Of a DNA stretch of 5,020 nucleotides, positions 1-5,020 are shown one piece after another. A program made the position numbers and the translations under genes. A model generated the notes under the pieces. The model did not search any database. It saw nothing but the letters and a program-made list of their open reading frames with translations, and was not told where the DNA came from. The stretch covers positions 1 to 5,020 of the forward strand of contig CANCOG010000399.1 of the NCBI GenBank assembly GCA_947379685.1, read 5' to 3'. Source of the stretch: Flavipsychrobacter stenotrophus (lineage in GTDB: Bacteria > Bacteroidota > Bacteroidia > Chitinophagales > Chitinophagaceae). Within the stretch, counting starts at the first letter, position 1. Every line of letters starts with the position of its first letter.

Positions 1-1
1 C

Positions 2-919
2 AATGATGACGCTGCGGCCTACGACCTGGGCAACGGCACAGCGCTGATCTCAACGACTGATTTTTTTATGCCAATTGTTGATGATGCCTTTGACTTTGGA
101 AGGGTAGCAGCAGCTAATGCAATTAGTGATGTTTACGCAATGGGGGGGACGCCCCTGATGGCAATAGCTATACTTGGCTGGCCGGTAGATAAACTTCCTG
201 CCCAACTTGCTCAATCGGTACTTGAAGGTGCGCGGGCTGTGTGTGCAGAAGCGGGGATACCACTTGCAGGCGGGCATAGCATAGATACTACAGAACCCGT
301 CTTCGGGCTTTCTGTCAGTGGTTTATGCGATATTCCCAACTTGAAGAGAAATAACACAGCAAGGGCGGGCGATGTTTTGCTGCTTACCAAGCCTATTGGT
401 GTTGGGATATTGGCGACAGCCGAAAAAAGAAGTCTTCTAAAACCAGAACACAGGGATGCTTTTATGACGCAACTCACTCAACTTAACAAAATAGGAGAAG
501 CGCTCGGAAAGGTGGCAGGTGTTACTGCGATGACGGACGTAACAGGTTTCGGAATTGCCGGCCATATGGTAGAAATGGCTGAAGGTGCAGGGCTGTCTGC
601 CGAACTGAATTATGGACAGTTGCCAGTGATTGAAGGCGCCAGGGAATACCTTGCTCAGCGAATTGTGCCTGATGCCACTTACCGAAACTGGAATGGCTAT
701 GCGAGTAAAATATTTTTTGAGCCGGGGGTTGATGTAATGGAGGCTTTTTGTTTATTGCCCGATCCGCAAACTAATGGTGGATTGCTTATAGCAGTAGCAC
801 CTGATGCCGTTGGAGAGGTTGTCGGTTTATTTAAACAGAATGGGCTCGATCAATTTTGCGAGGCAATCGGTCGGTTTGTAGACCGGCGGGAAAAAGTTAT
901 TTATGTTGGCAATAGTTAA
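2..919 (+). CDS. selD: Selenide, water dikinase (selenophosphate synthetase), 5'-truncated by the window edge
   Basis: This cytoplasmic enzyme makes selenophosphate from selenide and ATP, releasing AMP and phosphate. Selenophosphate is the selenium donor for selenocysteyl-tRNA and for 2-selenouridine in tRNA. The frame is open from base 2, giving 305 residues plus a TAA stop. Alignment from memory with E. coli SelD (347 residues) is almost gapless, with visible residue n matching E. coli n+48. The metal/ATP-binding aspartates are present: visible D3 (DDAAAYDLG; E. coli D51), D43 (AISD; D91) and D179 (MTDVTGFG; D227). Also present are STTDFFMPIVDD, LAGGHSID and DPQTNGGLL near the C-terminus. 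The ATG at 68 is internal and not the start, because conserved sequence precedes it. The missing N-terminus holds the catalytic Cys/Sec (E. coli C17) and K20, so it cannot be told whether this is a Cys or Sec form. The stop overlaps that of the convergent DUF1275 gene. Identification is near certain. Confidence 0.97.
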   Translation, partial: NDDAAAYDLGNGTALISTTDFFMPIVDDAFDFGRVAAANAISDVYAMGGTPLMAIAILGWPVDKLPAQLAQSVLEGARAVCAEAGIPLAGGHSIDTTEPVFGLSVSGLCDIPNLKRNNTARAGDVLLLTKPIGVGILATAEKRSLLKPEHRDAFMTQLTQLNKIGEALGKVAGVTAMTDVTGFGIAGHMVEMAEGAGLSAELNYGQLPVIEGAREYLAQRIVPDATYRNWNGYASKIFFEPGVDVMEAFCLLPDPQTNGGLLIAVAPDAVGEVVGLFKQNGLDQFCEAIGRFVDRREKVIYVGNS

Positions 920-1662
920 TGGTCGTGGTGCTCTTCGCCCCTTAATTTCTTTTTTATTTTGTAGAAACTCACGAGGATATTGTCATACACAAGTGCGATA
1001 ACCAGAAATATTGCCGCGACTACGAGAATCCTGAATCGCAGGCTATTGTATAACAACCCACCGGCAACGCACCCTGCAAAGAAAAATGAAATGATGCCGC
1101 ATCGGAGTTTTATGCTTCCCTTGAGTTTTTCCCTTTGGCTTGTCTCTCTATAAAAGAACAATTGTGACAATTCAATACCCAGGTCGGTGAACAAACCTGT
1201 GAGGTGTGTGGTGCGCACAGCGGCATCTGATATTTTGCTCACCAGTGAATTTTGCAGGCCCATTGAAAAAAGTAGCACATAGGCCAATATGGGCTTTCCC
1301 ACTCCATCATTCAATAGGTAGTCGCCAAAAAGGCCAATATAAAGCAGAAGGATGATCTCTAAAAACATGGAGGCGTTATGTGGCGCATGGCTGTTCCGCG
1401 CATAAAAGAATTCAGTCATCAGGCTGGAAATAAATGATCCTGCCAGGAAGGCAATGATGTATAAGAGAAAATGGATCCCAAACTGGTCGCTTTTCTTCAG
1501 CACGTCTTCAGCAAAATAGGCGAAATGTCCGGTAACATTAGTTGTCAGTACACCTAGTAACAAAACTCCGCAGATGTTTACCATCCCGGCTATGAGTGAC
1601 AGGAACGCCGCAAGCCTGAAGTTCTGTTTAAATGTACGTGCCTTCCCTCTGTGTCTGAACAT
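916..1662 (-). CDS. DUF1275 (YoaK-family) integral membrane protein
   Basis: This is a 248-residue inner-membrane protein whose function is not established for the family. About six hydrophobic segments are visible, roughly at residues 17-40, 62-84, 98-117, 124-142, 187-207 and 209-231. The family-like signatures are the first-helix stretch GMVNICGVLLLG followed by TTNVTGH (41-46), and MGLQNSLVSKIS...AAVRTTHLTGLFTDLG (about 134-162), the conserved turn after helix 4. The N-terminus is basic (FRHRGKARTFK), and the C-terminal tail is basic then His-rich (KIKKKLRGEEHHDH). Length matches the family (about 220-250). The start is the first ATG of the frame, with no clear Shine-Dalgarno sequence ahead of it, as is common in Bacteroidota. 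It converges on selD with overlapping stop codons and lies 175 bp downstream of the OmpA-like gene, behind that gene's terminator, so it is probably transcribed on its own. Family call is confident; transport substrate, if any, is unknown. Confidence 0.9.
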   Translation of the reverse strand: MFRHRGKARTFKQNFRLAAFLSLIAGMVNICGVLLLGVLTTNVTGHFAYFAEDVLKKSDQFGIHFLLYIIAFLAGSFISSLMTEFFYARNSHAPHNASMFLEIILLLYIGLFGDYLLNDGVGKPILAYVLLFSMGLQNSLVSKISDAAVRTTHLTGLFTDLGIELSQLFFYRETSQREKLKGSIKLRCGIISFFFAGCVAGGLLYNSLRFRILVVAAIFLVIALVYDNILVSFYKIKKKLRGEEHHDH

Positions 1663-1690
1663 ATTGGTTATGACTTATTTAGCTACAGTG

Positions 1691-1698
1691 CAAAAATA
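1691..1698 (-). promoter_or_regulatory. Possible Bacteroidota -7 promoter element for the DUF1275 gene
   Basis: On the minus strand this reads TATTTTTG, a full match to the Bacteroidota -7 consensus TAnnTTTG. It lies 28 bases upstream of the ATG at 1662, which would give a leader of roughly 20-25 nt. No TTG or TTTG element is visible about 19-21 bp further upstream, where the -33 box should be. The call therefore rests on one box in an AT-rich leader and is tentative. Confidence 0.4.
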
Positions 1699-1771
1699 GC
1701 CAATCTGCGGTACAGACGTATTGTTTGGTTTACCGCTGGTTGATGAAGTTTTTTGTATTAGTAGCCGACGT

Positions 1772-1815
1772 CAAAAAAAAAAGGAGCGACCGTCTAGTGC
1801 TTAAGACGGTCGCTC
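1772..1815 (-). terminator. Intrinsic terminator of the OmpA-like gene
   Basis: A perfect 12-bp stem, GAGCGACCGTCT (1784-1795) with AGACGGTCGCTC (1804-1815), encloses an 8-base loop. On the minus strand the stem is followed, after one C, by ten consecutive T residues (complement of A at 1773-1782). The hairpin begins 22 bases past the stop codon of the OmpA-like gene (1838), as expected of its rho-independent terminator. In the + direction the same stem is followed by TTTTAGTTTTT, so it could also stop rightward transcription, although no rightward gene ends here. Confidence 0.93.
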
Positions 1816-1837
1816 TTTTAGTTTTTATACGTTGCAA

Positions 1838-3799
1838 TTATTTCTGAGGTGGTGTAATTTTCATTACAGCACGCCTGTTTTCCTGCCTTCCTTCTGAAGT
1901 TTGGTTAGTTGCAATCGGGTCTCTGCTACCATGACCCTTTGTTGTTATCCTTTTTGGGTTGATACCTCTTTTTACAAGCTGGTGTTTTACTGAATTTGCA
2001 CGATCAATAGATAATGTCCTATTGTGCGCTTCAGGTCCTGTAATGTCGGCATCGCCGTCAATTGCCATTGAAGCTTTTTTGTTCTTCTTCATTTCTTCTG
2101 CCGCTTCGTTGATGATAGGATAGAAAGACGGGTTTATGTAGGTCTTGTTAATATCAAATAGTATTGGCGTTGAAATGTCTGTCTCATCTGTAACTGTAAC
2201 CGGGGTTACTACCGGCGCTGGAGGTGGGGGAGGCGTTGGCGCTGAAAGCGTAAAGTCTGTGCCCATTGCAGTGCAAGTGTGCGCTGTAGCTACAATTTCA
2301 GAATACCTACCTTCACACAAGCCACTTATTGTAATAGTATTGTCCGCATTTACAACACCGGAATAGGCTGCCTGTGCTTTGCCATTCAGGTTGTAGCTGA
2401 TAGTTACAGGCCTGGTGGCATATAAACCGCTGAACTTAACCGAACCATCACATTTGCCTGTTGCAGTAGGGTTTGTAGTACTTTGATTTGAAATAGACAT
2501 TACCGGGTCTGTAACAACTATTGTATTTCCCATTGCCTTTTTCTTGCCAATCGTGGCAGTTATTGAAGAGTAGGTGCCGGCACACAGGTTGTTTATTTTC
2601 ACTTGTCCGTCGGGTTGCACGGTTGTAGCCCAATTAGTAGCCTGGCCACCATTAAGGGTAAAGCCAACAGTAACCGGAACATTAGGCGTTAAACCATGTA
2701 GCGTAAATCCACCGTCGCACAGTTCGCATTGTGAAGGTTGATTTTGTTCACTTGATGATATTGATATTGCCGGTGTTTTTTTCCTGTTGAAAAAGAAGCG
2801 CGCACCCAGGTTTAGCCCGTATGAATGATTGCTAACTTCTGTTACGTTGTTCAGTACAGAGGTATAGTTTGCGGAACCATCTGCAAGACGATAGCCTGGT
2901 GTTGGTGTGTTTTTGAACGGTTGATACAAGTAGTAGGCACCAAAGTTAAGTGCGAGGTCGTCCGACAGGAAATAGTTGAAAGCAGGTTGTACCATGAAGC
3001 CAATAGAACCTTTTGAATAAGATACAGTGCCTTTAGAAGAGCCTGCAGGTTGGTTCAGCCCAACGCTATAGCCAAGTGCGCGTTTCGCGTTGAAATAGTC
3101 GTTCATATTGCCCGCGGAATTGTTTCTTTGAAACTCAGCCTTGGTTATCATCCAGTCATTTACATCCGGAGTAGGTGAGTTGTCATAAACCGTGGTTTTA
3201 ACTCCCTCTACAGTTGCGAACTTGTAAATTGCTTCGTAATCAAACGATGCATGAGTTGAATAGGCATTTTTCATTTGCACGTTAAACAGTGCACCTATGT
3301 CACCCGTAAAACCCCAACGCTTCGAAAATCGGTTTTTGTATTTAAGCATTAACGGAATGTTCAGGTCTGTTGACATAACATGTTCCCTCACATCATTTCC
3401 AGTTACTACCTGACGGAAGGTACTGCCTTTGAAATCGGTCGCCTGATATTCGATGTGGAAATGATCGAGAATAGCGTCGCCATTTTGGCGCATATACATG
3501 AAGCCCGTCCCGATACCCCAATGCTTTTGCTTTCCCAGGAATAGACCTAGCTGGCCGTTAGCTCCATAGGTATAGCCATTTTTGTATTCCAACTTTCCTG
3601 TGTTTGCATTTAAAGCATTCGGGTAGTTGCTAATGGTATTTGCCGTGGTGTACTTTTGGTTATTAAATCCAACTGGTAGATTGATGTCCAGTACTACCCT
3701 GGAAAGTTCGCTGTCGCGCTTGTAGTCTGACTTTGGCCCCTGCGCTAAGGCGGGTAATGTACCGCCTGCGGCCAACGCTAAAATAAATATTTTTTTCAT
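1838..3799 (-). CDS. OmpA-family outer-membrane protein with two internal 70-residue modules
   Basis: This is a 653-residue envelope protein, probably anchoring the outer membrane to peptidoglycan. Residues 1-19 form a signal peptide (MKKIFILALAAGG..., cleavage after ALA). Residues 20-337 look like an outer-membrane beta-barrel: alternating aromatic/Gly strands such as GIGTGFMYM, ending YGLNLGARFFF. Residues 361-430 and 450-519 are two ungapped repeats, and 520-545 a proline-rich linker (TPPPPPAP). Residues 546-653 form an OmpA C-terminal domain (ILFDIN, GDADITG, LSIDRANSV, GHGSRDP, NRRAV). Its diaminopimelate-contacting residues appear conserved as D585 and R600, spaced as in known OmpA domains. 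The frame stays open upstream to an ATG at 3898, but the start at 3799 is preferred because the signal peptide begins there and an A-rich leader (AACTAAAAAA) precedes it, typical of Bacteroidota. It lies 111 bp after the type IX cargo gene and ends at a strong terminator. Domain calls are confident; the precise role is inferred. Confidence 0.93.
   Translation of the reverse strand: MKKIFILALAAGGTLPALAQGPKSDYKRDSELSRVVLDINLPVGFNNQKYTTANTISNYPNALNANTGKLEYKNGYTYGANGQLGLFLGKQKHWGIGTGFMYMRQNGDAILDHFHIEYQATDFKGSTFRQVVTGNDVREHVMSTDLNIPLMLKYKNRFSKRWGFTGDIGALFNVQMKNAYSTHASFDYEAIYKFATVEGVKTTVYDNSPTPDVNDWMITKAEFQRNNSAGNMNDYFNAKRALGYSVGLNQPAGSSKGTVSYSKGSIGFMVQPAFNYFLSDDLALNFGAYYLYQPFKNTPTPGYRLADGSANYTSVLNNVTEVSNHSYGLNLGARFFFNRKKTPAISISSSEQNQPSQCELCDGGFTLHGLTPNVPVTVGFTLNGGQATNWATTVQPDGQVKINNLCAGTYSSITATIGKKKAMGNTIVVTDPVMSISNQSTTNPTATGKCDGSVKFSGLYATRPVTISYNLNGKAQAAYSGVVNADNTITISGLCEGRYSEIVATAHTCTAMGTDFTLSAPTPPPPPAPVVTPVTVTDETDISTPILFDINKTYINPSFYPIINEAAEEMKKNKKASMAIDGDADITGPEAHNRTLSIDRANSVKHQLVKRGINPKRITTKGHGSRDPIATNQTSEGRQENRRAVMKITPPQK
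2243..2452 (-). repeat. Second 70-residue module of the OmpA-like protein
   Basis: Residues 450-519 align without gaps to residues 361-430, with about 25 of 70 identical. Shared positions include CDG at the start, GL at 9-10, PVT at 15-17, LNG at 22-24, the LC.G.YS motif at 45-51, AT at 55-56 and AMG at 62-64. The Cys at module positions 1 and 46 occur in both copies and could form a disulfide after export; this copy has an extra Cys at position 60. The pattern suggests a small beta-sandwich (Ig-like) fold, which is inference. Confidence 0.8.
2510..2719 (-). repeat. First 70-residue module of the OmpA-like protein
   Basis: Residues 361-430 directly follow the beta-barrel and a short Ser/Gln-rich spacer. 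The module opens with CDGGFTLHGL and holds LCAGTYSSI around position 45-53. An additional Cys just before it (CELC) gives three cysteines in or next to this copy. A 19-residue Ser/Thr/Asn-rich spacer separates it from the second copy. At DNA level the two copies have diverged, so this is an old duplication rather than a recent slippage event. Confidence 0.8.
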
Positions 3800-3825
3800 T
3801 TTTTTAGTTGTTTGAAGTGAGGTGA

Positions 3826-3895
3826 AATTTTCAAAATAAATACAGCAATTGCCACTAATGATCTGTAGGTTTTCACTGTATTTATTCTGAAAGTT
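3826..3895. repeat. 20-bp imperfect inverted repeat upstream of the OmpA-like gene
   Basis: The left arm at 3826-3845 and the right arm at 3876-3895 are inverted copies matching at 18 of 20 positions, including an uninterrupted 11-bp core (AATAAATACAG against CTGTATTTATT). The spacer is 30 bases. The arms are AT-rich and are not followed by a T-run on the minus strand, so this is not a textbook terminator. It occupies most of the 111-bp gap between the type IX cargo gene and the OmpA-like gene, and the left arm covers the promoter-like box at 3832-3839. It may be an operator, an mRNA stem or a weak terminator of the upstream gene. Confidence 0.75.
3832..3839 (-). promoter_or_regulatory. Weak Bacteroidota -7-like element for the OmpA-like gene
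   Basis: The minus strand reads TTATTTTG, one mismatch from TAnnTTTG, 32 bases upstream of the ATG at 3799. No convincing -33 box is seen at the usual spacing. It sits inside the left arm of the inverted repeat, so a protein binding the repeat would cover it. The gene may instead be co-transcribed with the upstream cargo gene. Confidence 0.25.
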
Positions 3896-3910
3896 CAACG
3901 GTTGTGAAAT

Positions 3911-5020
3911 TTAGTTTTTAACGAATTTTGAACCAGCTATTTTAATTCCATCACGATAACAGTTAATAGTGTAGAATCCAGCGGTTAAGCTTGCTACATC
4001 CACACTTGCTTTGTTATCAACAGCTGGAGTTGTGCTAATTTTCTGACCAGTCATATTGATCACCTCAATTGTAACATTACCTCTTAGAGTTGTGTTAACT
4101 GACACGTGCAATACTTCGTTTGCCGGGTTAGGGTAGATGTCGATTGTCGATTCGTCGCCTGAGTTGATATTCTGGAGGGCCAATGGTGTATTGTAATAGG
4201 TCTTCTGATTACATCCGCCGTTTGCAGTCATTACCCAGTAACTCTTGTGAGCGAAATCAGGGCTCACGCATAAGTAATCCTGATTGATCTCGCCTGTTAG
4301 GATCGTAGAATCCAACGATGCGTCATCATAACCCCATTGGTAATGGTCTTCGTTACTAGGTGTACAAACAAAGTGCGACTGGAAGTAATGAACTTCTGGT
4401 GTTTGCGCTACTGAAATAGATACTGTAACTGAAACCGTGTTAGAGCTGATACATGAAGTAGCTGTGAAAATAGTAGACAGCGTTACCTGGATTGTTCCTG
4501 AATTAGGGAAGTTGATCAGCGCATTTTGTCCATTTGCACTTTCAGCCCATACTATTCCGTTTATTGTACTCCAGTGGTAGTAAGTGCCTGCCGGAGCTAA
4601 TACTGAGGTTCCGAAATTCTGGAACATAGTACCTGAACATAACGGTGACGATGACTGTGTTGTGATTGGAGATGCAGTTGGTGACGGATTAACTGTAACC
4701 ATTACTTTCTGTGCGAACGAACATCCGTTTGCAGAAGCTATTACAACATAAGAAACAGTAACAGGTGTAGCCAGGCTACTTGTCAGTGATTCGTTGATGT
4801 TACCCGTTCCTGCTGATGAATCAGATTTGATACCTGAAATCGGTGAGCGTTTCCATGCAAAGGTAGTTCCTGGTGTCAGGCTGGCATCAGTGTAGTTGAA
4901 CGTTGTGCCGCTGCAAATTGCATTTGAAAGTGTTCCTGACAATCTTGGTGTCGGGTTAACAGTTACCATTACGTTTGCAGAAGTACTACATCCGTTTGCA
5001 GAAGTAGTGTAAGTATAAGT
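3911..5020 (-). CDS. Type IX-secreted PKD-like repeat protein, 5' end outside the window
   Basis: The frame is open from base 5020 to the TAA at 3911-3913, giving 369 visible C-terminal residues; the ATG at 4969 lies inside a repeat and is not the start. Residues about 1-110 hold PKD/Ig-like repeat sequence, with the signature SANGCS...VMVTVNPTP recurring 89 residues later as SANGCS...VMVTVNPSP. Residues about 111-204 form another divergent domain opening near PLCSGTMF. Residues about 205-280 form a Cys/Trp/Tyr-rich segment (YQWGYDD, LDSTILTGEINQ, YWVMTANGGC, QKTYYN) of a kind found just before sorting domains in such proteins. Residues 294-369 are a type A type IX sorting domain: DIYPNPANEVLHV, VINMTGQKI, LTAGFYTI and a terminal KFVKN. 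The family is exported through SprA and has this domain removed or exchanged for an anchor. The product is probably a large surface or secreted adhesin; its ligand or any catalytic domain is not visible. Confidence 0.93.
   Translation of the reverse strand, partial: TYTYTTSANGCSTSANVMVTVNPTPRLSGTLSNAICSGTTFNYTDASLTPGTTFAWKRSPISGIKSDSSAGTGNINESLTSSLATPVTVSYVVIASANGCSFAQKVMVTVNPSPTASPITTQSSSPLCSGTMFQNFGTSVLAPAGTYYHWSTINGIVWAESANGQNALINFPNSGTIQVTLSTIFTATSCISSNTVSVTVSISVAQTPEVHYFQSHFVCTPSNEDHYQWGYDDASLDSTILTGEINQDYLCVSPDFAHKSYWVMTANGGCNQKTYYNTPLALQNINSGDESTIDIYPNPANEVLHVSVNTTLRGNVTIEVINMTGQKISTTPAVDNKASVDVASLTAGFYTINCYRDGIKIAGSKFVKN
4721..5006 (-). repeat. Direct DNA repeats within the PKD-like repeat gene
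   Basis: A 17-base sequence, ACATCCGTTTGCAGAAG, occurs identically at 4721-4737 and 4988-5004. The 267-bp offset equals 89 codons, the protein repeat period. The neighbouring segment ending in CCATTAC (4699-4705 and 4966-4972) matches at the same offset. Separately, the 14-base CGTTTGCAGAAGTA occurs at 4972-4985 and 4993-5006, a 21-bp offset, encoding a local doubling of TSAN on either side of GCS. The array clearly continues past the right edge. Confidence 0.8.

Noticed and set aside
68..70. ATG at 68 as the selD start
   Set aside because: The frame is open to the window edge, and the 22 codons before it match conserved SelD sequence (DDAAAYDLG...STTDFF).
142..148. Run of seven G in selD as a possible phase-variation tract
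   Set aside because: The run is short, encodes a conserved Met-Gly-Gly, and sits in a housekeeping enzyme, so ordinary codon use explains it.
50..477. Minus-strand open frames opposite selD
   Set aside because: They lie antisense to strongly conserved SelD coding sequence and have no recognisable protein features.
2145..2366. Plus-strand open frame with a Gly-rich stretch
   Set aside because: It is the antisense shadow of the proline-rich linker and second module of the OmpA-like gene, with no sign of its own start signals or a known domain.
2448..2633. Minus-strand 61-codon open frame in another frame within the OmpA-like gene
   Set aside because: It overlaps the module coding region in a different frame and its composition looks non-coding.
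2825..3016. Plus-strand 63-codon open frame
   Set aside because: It is antisense to the beta-barrel coding region with no family resemblance.
3800..3898. 33-codon in-frame N-terminal extension of the OmpA-like protein from an ATG at 3898
   Set aside because: It would bury the signal peptide behind a non-hydrophobic leader and would translate through the inverted repeat. The ATG at 3799 has an A-rich upstream region and begins a good signal peptide.
4967..4969. ATG at 4969 as the start of the type IX cargo gene
   Set aside because: It is the Met inside the repeat motif VMVTVNP. The frame continues with repeat sequence to the window edge, and a secreted protein would need a signal peptide.
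1..5020. CRISPR array, tRNA/rRNA genes, insertion sequence ends or phage genes
   Set aside because: No regularly spaced short repeats, tRNA-like cloverleaf, transposase or phage protein signatures were seen on either strand.

Overview
The window looks like chromosomal DNA from a member of the Bacteroidota. A Chitinophagia- or Sphingobacteria-like lineage is my best guess, from the style of the protein repeats. Three things support the phylum. The protein at the right edge ends in a type IX secretion sorting domain, a system confined to this phylum and its close relatives. The OmpA-like gene starts after an A-rich leader with no Shine-Dalgarno sequence. Two gene leaders carry elements resembling the Bacteroidota -7 promoter box (TAnnTTTG). 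Nothing points to a phage, plasmid, insertion sequence, CRISPR array or RNA gene.

Layout from left to right. Positions 2-919 (+) hold the 3' part of selD, selenide water dikinase; its first ~48 codons, with the catalytic Cys/Sec and Lys, lie outside the window. Positions 916-1662 (-) hold a DUF1275/YoaK-type six-helix membrane protein whose stop codon overlaps the selD stop convergently at TTAA. Positions 1663-1837 are intergenic, with a possible promoter for the DUF1275 gene and a strong hairpin terminator for the next gene. Positions 1838-3799 (-) encode a 653-residue outer-membrane protein: signal peptide, beta-barrel, two tandem 70-residue Cys-containing modules, a proline-rich linker and an OmpA peptidoglycan-binding domain. 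Positions 3800-3910 are intergenic, with a 20-bp imperfect inverted repeat and a weak promoter-like box. Positions 3911-5020 (-) are the 3' part of a secreted repeat protein of adhesin type, open at the right edge.

The two cell-surface genes are co-oriented and 111 bp apart: a type IX cargo followed by an OmpA-like protein that probably ties the outer membrane to peptidoglycan. They may belong together functionally, but the sequence does not prove it. The terminator after the OmpA-like gene ends that unit, and the DUF1275 gene is probably transcribed separately. selD belongs to selenium metabolism and is unrelated to the rest. I do not see a clearly new biological system. The most unusual items are the module architecture of the OmpA-like protein and the long inverted repeat in its leader.
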